From assembly GCA_018398765.1 (NCBI GenBank), contig JAHBMJ010000513.1:1-46235 (forward strand): DNA of 46,235 nt, in the 5' to 3' direction. The stretch is from Chromera velia (Eukaryota > Sar > Chromeraceae). The translations under genes and the position numbers were made by a program. Shown here piece by piece: positions 35,776 to 45,675 of the stretch (position 1 is the stretch's first letter; the number at the start of each line of letters is the position of its first letter). A model generated the notes under the pieces. It was not told the DNA's origin. It saw only the letters and a list, made by a program, of their open reading frames with translations, and searched no databases.

Positions 35776-36154
35776 TCAAAAGCGAGGAAGAGAAGAGGAG
35801 AAACGACGACGTGCGGGAGGGAGCGAGTCTGTTGGACTCACCCACTCGCTGTGAGAGAAAGCTGAAGCTGGAGGAAGGAAAAGGGTGGTCGGTGTCCCGT
35901 TTGCAGTCTTTGTGGACACACAGACAGACAGGCAAGGCACACGGGTAGGGAGGCAGGCAGGCAGCCAAAAGATCTTCAGAAGAACTGATAAGGGACAGAC
36001 ATACATTCGGATCGAACGAAGCCGGGCCACACAAAGCCGGACAGATGGACGTTTCGTATGTCGATCCGCACCCTGCCGCCCCCCTCCCACCCAGCAAACA
36101 ATCCATCCTCCCGTCCTTAGCAGGATCGGAACTTTCGATCGACTCTCCGGTCAC
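35776..36154 (-). CDS. Putative two-exon gene, unrecognised 93-residue protein
   Basis: Exon 1 is 36005-36154 (50 codons from ATG, beginning MTGESIESSDPAKDGRM and ending ASFDPN at a GTATGT donor). Exon 2 is 35776-35907 (43 codons plus stop, TANGTPTTLFLPPASAFSH onwards). Both junction phases are 0, and the intron is TCTG/CT-rich on the minus strand. The protein is Cys/Gly-rich in its middle, with a Ser/Arg-rich C-terminus. The opposite strand also has a 101-codon frame (36045-36350, starting MDVSYVDPHPAAPL), so one of the two is a shadow. I favour the minus strand because its intron is pyrimidine-rich in the sense direction, as in the well-supported genes. No family recognised. Confidence 0.3.
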
Positions 36155-38010
36155 CCCTCTTCAGAAGGGAGAAGGAAGACAAAAAAGAAAAGAAGAGCTG
36201 GCGCAAAGAAAATCAACGAGGGGGACAGAGAGAGAGAAGATTTCAGAAAGTCAGGATTGCTTCCTTCCTTTCTCACTCGGACAACCGGACAACGAACTTT
36301 TCAGGTCACACAGCGCTGCTGCAGCTTCTTTCTCTTTCTTTCTGGATTGACGGATGAGAGAGATAGTTGACGAGTGGCGAAGAGCGGTTCGTCTTTGCGA
36401 ACGCAACGCAATTGCAGTGATTCCTTCTTATGCTCTTTTTATTTCTTCTTCTGGGATCTCAATTCGTTTCTTCTCCCTTGCCCCCTTTTCCTTTCCCCTG
36501 TTTCCGCTTCTTCCATGGATTCATCCATCGCCTGCTTTTTTGTTGTCGATGTGATTTGCATCGCAGGGAAAAGGTGGGACGGGGAAGTGGGGGGTGGGGG
36601 GGGTGAGGCAAGACGAGCGGAATGCTGAAAGGAAGGAAGAGTGGTTGTGGGAGTGTCTGAAAAGAGAGAGAAGCAGGCAGAGGGTTGTGCGGAAGGGATC
36701 GGACGAACGAATCAAGGTAGGGAAACAAGTGTGTGTGTGGGTGGGTGGGTGGATCGCGTTGCGAAAAAGCGGGAAGGTGATTTCACACCACCAGACCAGG
36801 CCTAGCTCAAATGTTACTCTTCTCTTTCTGTTGCACGCTCTTTTGAACAGGCAAGGACGTTTCCTTTTCTTTTCTTTTCCTGTATTCATTTGTTTACATC
36901 ATCAGTTTACATCATCACCCAGCAACCCAACAACCGTCAAGCACTGTCTGTCTAGCGATGTCGCCAGACTTACGCACGCACAAGCAAAGAAGGAAGGAAG
37001 GAAGCACCAAAGTCTTTTGAGTTCCGTTCCTTCTCTGAACCCTCATTCTCCCTTTCATTTCATTTCATTTCATTCCCTCGTGGTGTTGGGGAGTCCAGAG
37101 GCGAAAAGGAAAGGAAAGGAGAAAAAGGGAGTGCTCTCGTGAAAGAGAAGACGGAAAGTTAAGAAAGAAAAAGGGGAAGAGAAAGAGAGACGTGTGAATT
37201 CGCTTGTGCAGTTCTTCTTTCATTCCATTGCTTTTCCTATTCACCGCTCGTTGGGATCGAAAACTCGCTTTTCTTTTCTTTTCTCTTCGGCAGACAACAG
37301 CCGGCCGTCTCTCTGTGTGTCTCTCTCCTTCACTTAAGTCTTCAGTTTCACTCACGCACTCACTCACTCACTCGTTATCATGAAGGGGGAAGACAGGAAG
37401 TTCCGCAGCTTGCCTCCCCTACTCAACCCAAATTGCATGCCTCCCTTGCAGTCAGTCAGTCAGTCGTCTGAATGTATGGGCACACGGAGTGCCCAAGAGA
37501 GGGAGAAATCTCTCTGCCTTCATGCGCTCGTGTGGGGCTGACAGCGGTTTTTCTTTCCTTCCTCTGTACCCTTTCTTGCAAAGTCAAACCAGCATGCAAG
37601 CAGCAAGCATCGGTCTCTGCCTTTTTTCCCGTTGTGTGTTTTAAATACCATCATCTCTTTTATTCCCCTTGAATTGTCTTTCCTTTTCAGTTTTATTGTC
37701 TTGTTCTGGTCGTGTGCTGTTTTTGCGTTTCCAGTCTCTTCTAGAAGAGGAAGACGAGAAGAAGTAGATGGAGAAAGAGATATATAGTGTTGAAGGAAGA
37801 GAAGCGAAAAAGAGAAGAAAAGACACGAAAGAGGGCAAATGTACGAATTGAATGAGATTGGATCAATCACTCAACGCCTCAAACGAATGTAGGCAGGGAA
37901 AGAGGAGGAATGACAAAAAGGTCGAGAAAGAGGAAGGAAGGAAGGAAGGAAGGAAGGAAGGACAAAAAAGGAGGAGTCCCTCCCTTCGGAAGCAATCAAC
38001 GAAAGACGAT

Positions 38011-38049
<39 letters not shown>

Positions 38050-38252
38050 GAAAGAAAGAAAGAAAAGTGATGGGTTTCAAGAAATACATCCAAATACTTT
38101 TATTTTAATCGAAGTATTGACAAACCAACCAACCCCTTGACAAAAACGAAGAAACAAACAAATGATCTTCCTCCCACCCCAAATGTTGTCCTCCAGTCTC
38201 TCTCTCTCTCTCTCTGCCTCCCTTCTCTTCCCGTAAATCTCGGCATCAGCTG
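36155..38252. other. Purine-rich repeat stretch without a supported gene
   Basis: Contains (GGAA)n at about 37930-37963, (GA)n at 38014-38046 and a CATTT repeat near 37056-37073. The CT-rich strand is the minus strand in much of it, hinting at minus-strand transcription, but no exon chain was found. Confidence 0.4.
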
Positions 38253-38309
38253 TCAAGCCTTCATCCTTCCCTCCCACCATCCCTCGATCGGCATCTCGTC
38301 CCCCAACGC
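38253..38309 (-). CDS. Putative terminal exon, 18 codons
   Basis: After the acceptor CTGTTTCTGTAG, preceded by a pyrimidine-rich stretch on the minus strand, the sequence reads ALGDEMPIEGWWEGRMKA and stops at TGA. The composition (two Trp, balanced charge) looks more like protein than repeat. An upstream partner must end in phase 0. One candidate is a short ATG-starting piece at about 38694-38644 (MVRREQPMDGRERWMLH, donor GTGTTT). Only the RRM gene lies further upstream, and it has its own stop at 38817. No function can be given. Confidence 0.25.
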   Translation of the reverse strand, partial: ALGDEMPIEGWWEGRMKA

Positions 38310-38816
38310 CTACAGAAACAGACAACACAAACAAACAGTCAGTCAGGCGGAAAGGAAAAGAGAAGACAGCAAGAGAAGGCAGCAAGAGAGAGAAATCGGC
38401 GTTTCCAAAAAGCCGCACGCCGATCCGAACGCCAACCAACCAGCCAGCCCGGCAGGCAGACGGACGGTCAAACAAACAGGCCGAATGAAAGAAAGACCCG
38501 CACTCCATGAATGGACCCATGATGGGTCCACAAAGAAACGCCCACACAGTTTTCAGGTGAGCTGTCTTGCTTGCTTGAGTCACCCACTCAACGAACGAAG
38601 GAACGAACGAACGAAGGAACCAGCAAAAGTGAACACACAAACACATGCAGCATCCATCTCTCTCGTCCATCCATCGGCTGCTCACGCCTCACCATGACAA
38701 TCAAGTGAGAGTGTAAGGGCTGTGGAAGAGTAAATAGACCTGTCTCTTTCTCTGTCTTTCTGTCTGTCTCAACGCATCATTCATTCATTCATTCATCCAA
38801 TCATCGATCAATCAAA

Positions 38817-40741
38817 TCAATACATGTAGTCCCCCGGTCCCCCCGGTTCCTGTCCAAACATCGGGTCGTGTGGCCACCCATTCGGCATTCCTCCCAGGCC
38901 GAAGGGGGGGGGTGCTCCTTCTCGCCACCCCGTCGAGGGGTCAGCAAATGCTTTCACGGGGGTCCCCCCCGGCCCCCTCCCTTTGCCGCCACCCCGCGAT
39001 GCTGCTGCTGCTGCTGCTGCGGCTGCCGCTGCTGCAGCGGCAGGACCTTCATCTCCGGTTGGAACCCTTTGGCGGTGCGCACCGATACCCCCCATCGTTC
39101 CTGGTCCCCTTTCCTTCCCCCCCCTCATTTCTGCCCCCACAGGATATGCAGGAGACGGAGGGAAGCGCCCACCACCTTGCAAATACGAGGCGGCGGCTGC
39201 TGCTGCTGCTGCTGCACCAGGCGGGGTTTGGCTTTGTGCGGCCGTTGAGGGGCCGGCACCTACTGATGAGTGTGGGTAGTACCCCCAACGCCCTCCTGCG
39301 AAGGGGCTGGGGCCGTGGGCCCTCCCGGACCCTCCCCAGAAATCCCAAACGGACATGCCGGGGCCGGCCTGGGGCGGGCCGCCGTAGAAGGCTGGGTGCT
39401 CGAATGGACCGGCAGGGAAGGGGCGGCCCCAGGGGCTGTCTCCGGCCGAAGCCGCCAAGCCTTGTGCCAACCCCTGCTGGCGATAATATTCCATCGCCGC
39501 CATCTCCCTCGCAGACGGTGACCGCCTGTCCCCCGCTCCACTCTTGGCTGGATCCCCTGCGTGGGATGGGGCAAAGCGGGAATCTCCCGCGAGAGACGGT
39601 GCGGGCGTGCTGTCAAGTCCTGTGGCTGAGGGAGGGAAAGGTGGAGTCGTCCCTTTCCTTGCTGTCCCTGCCGCCATATGCACGAAGATCATCCGCCCAT
39701 TCACCAGCTTCTGTGGGTCCTGGAGTGCCCGACTCGCCCCATCTGCTGATGCAAATGTGACGAAACCATACCCTTTGCTCTGCCCATCCTTCCCACACAA
39801 CACTACTGCCTCCTCTATCCCCCCATACTCCTTGAACATCTCCCGTAGTTTCTCGCTGTTGGTTGCGTAGTCCAAATTTCGAACAAATAACTTCCTTCTG
39901 TACTTGGAATCTGATGGGCCCTGCACGGACACATCCTCGGCCGCGTCGGCCTTCCGAGCCCCGAAGGTGAAGCCGAGCGGTTCTGCAGCCAGCTGCACCG
40001 TCAGCTCCCTTCCCTTGAGGCTGACCGGCTCAAGACACGCTTTCCTCGCGCTCTCTACCGATTTGAACGTGATGAAAGCGTATCCCTTTGACTTCCCGTT
40101 TTTAGTCACAAGGGAACCTTCCTCGATCTCACCGAACTGAAGACAGGAGGGAAAGCAGGCAGACAGACAGAGACAGAGTGGGTGAACAGTCACATGAAAG
40201 CAAAGTACTGTGAGAAGTCGAAGAAGGCAGATCAGAAAAGACAAGTGGGCTGGAGGAGAAGGGAGCGGGTGCAGGGCCTGACCTCTCTGAATCGCTTCAA
40301 TAGATCGTCATTGCTCGTGTTGTAACTGATGTTCTTCACGTACAGGCGTCTGTGCGCCCTACTGCTTTCTACTGCGCCCCGTATTCGTTCCTCGACTTCT
40401 GGAATCTCGAAAGCTATGTCAATCAGCATCTCTGACATCTGCTCTTTCGAGAATGGAAGGAGCAGACATCTGATCTCCTCTCGCCTCGATACGGGGGCAG
40501 GTAACGGCTTGGTGGCTGAGCTTCCGGCTGCCACATCCTCTGACCCCGGTGCTGCTGTGTCAACATGCCCTTCCCCGAGATCCCCCCCACTCAACGGACT
40601 GGACTCAGACCCCCTTCCTCCCTTCGACGGATCAAATTCTAGACGTGCCCCTTCAGTAGGAACCTGAACAGGGGGGGGGGACTCGGTTTCATCCCGTAAG
40701 GATCCCTCCACCTCGTTGTCGATCTTCTCCTCTCCCTTCAT
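38817..40741 (-). CDS. Two-RRM RNA-binding protein with Ala/Gly/Pro-rich tail
   Basis: Two exons: 40283-40741 (153 codons from ATG) and 38817-40136 (439 codons plus stop). They join in phase 0 within RRM1 (GTCAGG donor, CTTCAG acceptor); the protein is 592 residues. RRM1 has RNP2 LYVKNI (about 132-137) and RNP1 KSKGYAFITF (168-177). RRM2 has KLFVRNLDY (from about 235) and RNP1 QSKGYGFVTF. Both RNP1 motifs keep the aromatic residues that stack on RNA. The N-terminal 100 residues are acidic and Ser/Pro-rich. The C-terminal half is Gly/Pro/Ala-rich, with Ala runs of 9 and 14 encoded by GCT/GCA-type trinucleotide tracts. The layout resembles hnRNP or polyadenylate-binding-like proteins, which act in nuclear mRNA processing; the exact orthologue cannot be named. 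The frame upstream of the chosen ATG is open back to a GTG at 40906, so a longer N-terminus is possible. Confidence 0.85.
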
Positions 40742-41392
40742 CGACCTCCGCTCCTCCGTCCTCCCTTCCGATCCTGCACTCAGCAATTTCACACACACCT
40801 GATCAGGATAAAGCCGATACGGAAGCAGGTTGATCAGCACTCTGAAGACACTTACCTCTGAGCCTTCGCTCTTTTGCAGGTGAACGCTGTTAGTATTGGA
40901 TGACACAGAAGATCGTCAGGAGGTCTCTCATGACGGACTCGCCTCAGACTCCAAGTGAGAGCTGCCTGCCGTTTCGAACGCTCAGCAATGCAACGAATGG
41001 AGATGAAGAGGGGCAAAACGTCTTTGTGGCTTTCAAGGCAGTTTGTGATCTTCTGGAGTGTCCTCTCTCCCTTCTTGTCCCACTTCTGAGTGTGCAAGCA
41101 CGCCACGCACCGTACGTTTCCTTCTTGTATCCGGCCCCGGAAAGTCCAATTTTCTGGCCTGCATGCAGGAACGATGCCGGACGAGGATCGCTCGTCCTTT
41201 GGTCCGGGAAAGCGAAATTTTGGCACGCAGCGCCACAGATGGCAAATCGACTGGCATGGGGAGTGTGTCATCTGTTGTTTGTCGGATCGATCGACGTATA
41301 CAATTTGATCTGTCAGTATTGTTCCTTTTTTAAAAAAATATCGATGTACGTAATTTTCTGCATATATCGATATATATATGCATGTGCATGCG

Positions 41393-41426
<34 letters not shown>

Positions 41427-41638
41427 TTCACTGTGCAAAGAAATGCAAAGAATGCCAGGACTTTTGCAGCCCTGTCCATCGTTCTCTCTGGCTTGACTTC
41501 CTTGTGAGGGCCGAAAAGCGTTTCAAAGGTCTTCTTGTTTCTTTGCTTCGAGGAGAGCTCGAGTGAGTAGCAGTCCGTCGTTGATTTTCAATTTCTGAAA
41601 ACCCAGCGTGCAAGTCGAGTTCGGTTGCCAGCTTCAAG
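40742..41638. promoter_or_regulatory. Candidate bidirectional promoter between RRM and DM10 genes
   Basis: 897 bases between divergent start codons. It holds a TA dinucleotide run at 41393-41419 flanked by GCATGTGCATGC-like words. Long frames exist on both strands at 40852-41496, but they overlap each other and neither shows a known domain. Confidence 0.4.
41393..41419. repeat. (TA)n microsatellite
   Basis: A run of about 13 TA units, preceded at 41361-41379 by a second TA-rich block. It can form a cruciform, and it lies about 220 bases upstream of the DM10 gene. Confidence 0.9.
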
Positions 41639-43315
41639 ATGGCAACGGCGTACATGACACACCACGAACGCCGCACCGTACAGGAGGCGCTGAAGAACAC
41701 GTACAGACCGACTGATCAGCCGTCTTGGCTGAAACACGACCGTCAAGTTCTTCGGTTCTTCGGATACTTCCAAGAGCCCGTGACCGAATGTGCCTCTGAA
41801 AATTTCCGAGTCCGAAACTGTGTCTTCCTCTTCTATCTTGAGGACGGCACCCTCCAAATCAATGAGCCAAAGATTGAGAATTCAGGCATTCCTCAGGGGA
41901 TCTTCCTGAAAAGACACCGAGTGCCACGACCCGATGGCAATGGTGCAAGCATCAACATCGCAGATCTGAAGATGTCAACCAATATCACCATTTACGGTCG
42001 GTGTTTCCGTCTTGTAGATGCCGATGAGTTCACCAAATGGTTCTGCAATGAGGCAGGCATCGATATCGGAGAACCCGAAACCACACGCCCCGATAACTTC
42101 TTCGAGAACGCACTCCAGCAGAAATCCCGCATCGGTGCCAAAAAAGTCCTCCCAGCCGAAGTCATGGACTCCAAAGAATTTGCCGAAATGGCCGCAGGGG
42201 GTTCCCGCAGAAACGTTGGACTCAAACAGTTCCTCGAAAACGACAGAAGAGTCCTCCGTTTCTACTGCTATTGGGATGACACAGCCCGATACGGTTCCCG
42301 TCTGTACTACACTATTCTGTTCTTCCTGTGCGATGACACCCTTCAGATTATCGAACAACAGGCAAGAAACTGCGGGAGAGCCCCATTCAAAGTCTTTCTC
42401 CGCCGCATGAAACTCCCAAAGACCCCCAATGTCACCCACTGCCCCGCCATGATGGAAAACCCCCCGAAATACTACAAACCCGAGGACCTCACCATAGGTA
42501 CCGATATCAAGGTCTTCTCAAGAGACCTGCATCTGTACGATTGTGACGACTTCACCCGTGACTTCTTCAAAGCCTACGCAGGAATCGAACAGGGCAAAGA
42601 ACCCATTCCCAACCCCCCCCTTCAGGTCCCCCGTCTCTCCTACCCCCCCCATCATGGGATCGGGCAGCCTGAGGACTCCCTGGGCTCCTGCCTTGCCCTC
42701 GTTCCGAAGGTTCCCAGAGTCGATACCGTCAAGCTCCATGCGTTGTCGGAGGTCCTCATGCGCTTTGAGGCCCGCATGATCGATGGACAGAAAGAAGACG
42801 AGCCCCGCCGATTCATTGTCGGTGTCCGCCCTGCTGATGACCGTATCGGATGTTGGGAGAAGAGGCAGAGAAACAGCGGGCAGGTCGAGGGGAAGTTTGC
42901 AGAACTAGGGCGGAAGAAGAACCCGTACACTGGAAACTGGTACCAGTGTCACGAGTTCTATGTGGGGGCAGTTGTGTACATTTCCTCAGCAGCGTTCCTG
43001 CTGATGAAGTGTGATGAGTACTCCCAAAAGTTCTTCGAAAAAGATCCTGAGTGGTTCCCCTTCGCGAACCTCCAGAATGTCGCTGCTCGCTTGAAGCCTG
43101 CAGCAGTAGCAATGTCCGGAGAGGGTCTCAGCACAGTCTCCCCCACCGCTCTCTTCCAGAGAGCCCTCGAGGGGGGGCTCGATGTTGTAGAGCACGACCT
43201 CGTGACTCTCTCCCGACACGCGTCGGACGGGGCCGCGACCGGGTTGGGCCTCGAAGAGCTGGAGACAGCGGGAGTACAGCTCAGCCTGGAGAAGGTCGTC
43301 CAGCTGGCTGGATGA
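41639..43315 (+). CDS. Three-DM10-domain protein, EFHC1/RIB72-like
   Basis: A single exon of 558 codons from ATG 41639 to TGA 43315. DM10 domain 1 is about residues 34-137 (DRQVLRFFGYF ... DADEFTKWF), domain 2 about 202-311 (DRRVLRFYCYWDD ... YDCDDFTRDFF) and domain 3 about 373-467 (LMRFEARMIDG ... DEYSQKFF). Three DM10 domains in tandem are the mark of EFHC1/EFHC2 and algal RIB72, microtubule inner proteins on the luminal side of axonemal doublets. The family usually ends in EF-hand motifs. Here the last 90 residues (ending LETAGVQLSLEKVVQLAG) show no clear calcium loop, so the EF-hand part is lost or degenerate, and the protein is shorter than human EFHC1 (640). It implies that the organism builds motile flagella at some stage. 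The lack of introns stands out against the 20-exon gene in the same window. Confidence 0.88.
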   Translation: MATAYMTHHERRTVQEALKNTYRPTDQPSWLKHDRQVLRFFGYFQEPVTECASENFRVRNCVFLFYLEDGTLQINEPKIENSGIPQGIFLKRHRVPRPDGNGASINIADLKMSTNITIYGRCFRLVDADEFTKWFCNEAGIDIGEPETTRPDNFFENALQQKSRIGAKKVLPAEVMDSKEFAEMAAGGSRRNVGLKQFLENDRRVLRFYCYWDDTARYGSRLYYTILFFLCDDTLQIIEQQARNCGRAPFKVFLRRMKLPKTPNVTHCPAMMENPPKYYKPEDLTIGTDIKVFSRDLHLYDCDDFTRDFFKAYAGIEQGKEPIPNPPLQVPRLSYPPHHGIGQPEDSLGSCLALVPKVPRVDTVKLHALSEVLMRFEARMIDGQKEDEPRRFIVGVRPADDRIGCWEKRQRNSGQVEGKFAELGRKKNPYTGNWYQCHEFYVGAVVYISSAAFLLMKCDEYSQKFFEKDPEWFPFANLQNVAARLKPAAVAMSGEGLSTVSPTALFQRALEGGLDVVEHDLVTLSRHASDGAATGLGLEELETAGVQLSLEKVVQLAG

Positions 43316-45006
43316 GAAGATGGGAAAGGGATTTCTCTGCTTTCTCTGCATGGAGTGGCTGAGTCTGCTTGACTCCGTCTCTACCTACTGAGTCCCTTTC
43401 CGATCAGTCCATACTGAAAAATGAAGAATGAGTGGCAGAAAGCGAAGGAGGGGGTAGGAAGGATGGGTGGTGAGCCTGCTCTGTTGACTGTCGCGCAATG
43501 GACAGGCCCGTGTGGGATCGGGGGTTCAGCTGCATAGGGTGTGAGGGGGAAGGGGGCGGCGTCAAGATTCATGAGTGACATGATGCCTGCACGTGAGTGT
43601 TTGCGTGTGTTGAATGATGGATCGATGGGTGGCGTTTGTAATTTGCAAGTTTGCAGATGGGAGGAAGGAAATTGAATGCAATTCAAAGGAGGGTCGATGT
43701 GTCTCCTTCCAGGACACATATGTACATGCGAAGGGAGGAATGGGATTTTCAAGCACTCCAGTCTCTTTCCAGAGGCATGCGGGATGCAATGGAAAGCAGA
43801 GAGAATCCATGCAGGCTGTGGCTGAGGAGCTCCGGCTCCATGCAGATACAGATTACATTGCGATGGAAAGGGGTGAGAATGCTGTGCTTTCCTCGGTCAC
43901 TCAAAACACTCGGATTCTTCGAGATCGACACCTAGATCGACACCAATTTACAAGGCCGGGACGCGAAGAGATGGTCCCTAGGAAGTTCCCGCGATTTCAT
44001 GCAAGGCCAAGTTTGCATGTGGGTGGACCACATCCAACTTTTGGAATTGCTCTCGTGCAGGAGAGGGTAGGACGCAGAAAAGCCGTGAGACCAGCCCAAA
44101 TCAATCATAATTCATGCAAAACTGTATATGAAAATCCGGTAGTCCTATAAGCAATTAATATTATTAAGCATGGATCGAATGACTCAGAATAAAGACAACT
44201 AGATGCTTAGCTGTACGGTAGCCTGTACCATACAGCTTAAACTAGAGCTTATAAAGCTTCATCTTTATATTTTTTTCAATTGTTTGCAATCATAAACCTA
44301 GCTTTCATTTGATTTCATAATTATGCATGATTTTCTCCTAAATTATTGATTAGCTAGTTGATTAGTATATGTATTCTTCTCTCAGACCATATTTTCAAAA
44401 ACTGTTTGCATTGAACTTTGCAAAGAGTTTCATATTCTAGGCCTTGTGCTCCAATGAGATAAAAAAAAGAAAAAAAAACTAGCTGTGGAATTTCATTTTA
44501 TGTTTTAATACACCAAAAGCTTCATAACATATTAAAACAATCTGAGTCCATCCATCTTAGAGAGTGATAGTTTCTTGGAGTCTTAAACTCAGTCTTTTAC
44601 TAAATTAAATAGCTAATCAAATAAGTCAATTTTGCTTTCAATTCAACCTATATGATTGAATCAGATTAAGAAAATCTTTAATTCGGAAAGTAGATTTATA
44701 TAGAGATGCAGAGGACGCGAAAATTGGGAAAGGGGTTGTAGGAAAGAAAAGGGAGGCAGAGGACCGATGCCGGGTCAAGGGAACAGCTGAGATGGTCTAG
44801 ACGGGAAAGAGAGACGCACAGACATGAGCAAAGGCAGAAACACACATAAATTACACATCAGTCTTTACAGCAAAACGACCCAGCGCACAAGGGTCCACGG
44901 GGGCATGATTCTGCCTCTCTGGACGCTTCTATGTTCTCAAGAAGCCACCTTCTGAAATCTCGAGGAGCCTCGTATGCTAGCTCGAATGAGAAGGCGTGAC
45001 TGAAAG
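43316..45006. other. Intergenic stretch with AT-rich core
   Basis: 43316-44150 is of mixed composition and includes a 178-codon frame (43614-44150) with no recognisable domain. 44150-44700 is AT-rich and gene-free. 44700-45006 is purine-rich and may contain the 3' UTR of the deaminase gene. Confidence 0.45.
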
Positions 45007-45675
45007 CTATAAGAAAAGCTCCTGTGTGGACGCCTGCTGTTTTTTGAACAAGCGGTCCGTCTCTGACGACAGTACCCCGCCCAACTGGCAGGGTGCAGGA
45101 TAGCTCTTGTCATGAGATGCCGCTGCGTCTTCAAAAACCTCCTGTGCCCTCATTGAAAAGGGTCCAAAACCTCCAATCTCCACCAGCGTGGGTCTAGAAG
45201 TACCGTAAACCACCAAAGAAATGCCAGCCCAAACTTCTGCGGCTGCACACATAGGACAGGACTCTGCAGTCGTGTAAAGAGCGAGTGGATCCGCAAACGT
45301 TCCGTCTACCCCAACAGCTTCTTGGAAGTTCCGAAGTGCAACAGTCTCACCGTGTTCCAACGGGTTGTTGATGTCTGCTGCCCCCTCTGCCAGTCTTTCT
45401 CGGGTTCGCACGCTAACCACACTTGCGGTGAACGGCCGTTGCAGTTCGATTGCCCGTTTCACTAAGTACTCCATTTCTGCCGTGTGGTTCAAGCTTGAAA
45501 AGGCAGCAGCGCAACCAGGCAAATTCTCTTCCCAGGAAGTCACAGAAGCGTCATACTCTTCTAGTAGAGCGTCGCTGAAAGGCCCAAAGGACTCTGTCTG
45601 AACAACGGTGCAGCTGCCAGGGCACAAGATAGAAAGGCCGCCCACCACGACCAAGACTTTTATCAACACGCCCAT
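45007..45675 (-). CDS. Zinc-dependent nucleoside/base deaminase with signal peptide
   Basis: Single exon, 222 codons from ATG 45675 to TAG 45007. The first 22 residues (MGVLIKVLVVVGGLSILC then PGSC) form a plausible signal peptide with a short basic n-region and a hydrophobic core. The CDA-fold active site follows: PLEHGETVALRNF (His108 as zinc ligand, Glu110 as proton shuttle) and TTAESCPMCAAAEVWAG (Cys140 and Cys143 as zinc ligands). Then WAGISLVVYGTSRPTLVEIGG matches the strand after the second motif in guanine deaminase/TadA-like enzymes. It should hydrolytically deaminate a purine or pyrimidine base or nucleoside, but the substrate is not readable. TadA and guanine deaminases are normally cytosolic, so the leader is unusual: the enzyme may be secreted or sent into the endomembrane system. 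Residues after the leader are acidic, unlike a plastid transit peptide. Confidence 0.78.
   Translation of the reverse strand: MGVLIKVLVVVGGLSILCPGSCTVVQTESFGPFSDALLEEYDASVTSWEENLPGCAAAFSSLNHTAEMEYLVKRAIELQRPFTASVVSVRTRERLAEGAADINNPLEHGETVALRNFQEAVGVDGTFADPLALYTTAESCPMCAAAEVWAGISLVVYGTSRPTLVEIGGFGPFSMRAQEVFEDAAASHDKSYPAPCQLGGVLSSETDRLFKKQQASTQELFL

Noticed and set aside
40852-41496. Overlapping 191- and 198-codon frames on both strands
   Set aside because: They overlap, show no domain, and run into a TA repeat; they lie in the divergent promoter region.
43614-44150. 178-codon plus-strand frame after the DM10 gene
   Set aside because: No domain, no splice or start support, and it ends in AT-rich DNA; a chance frame is likelier.
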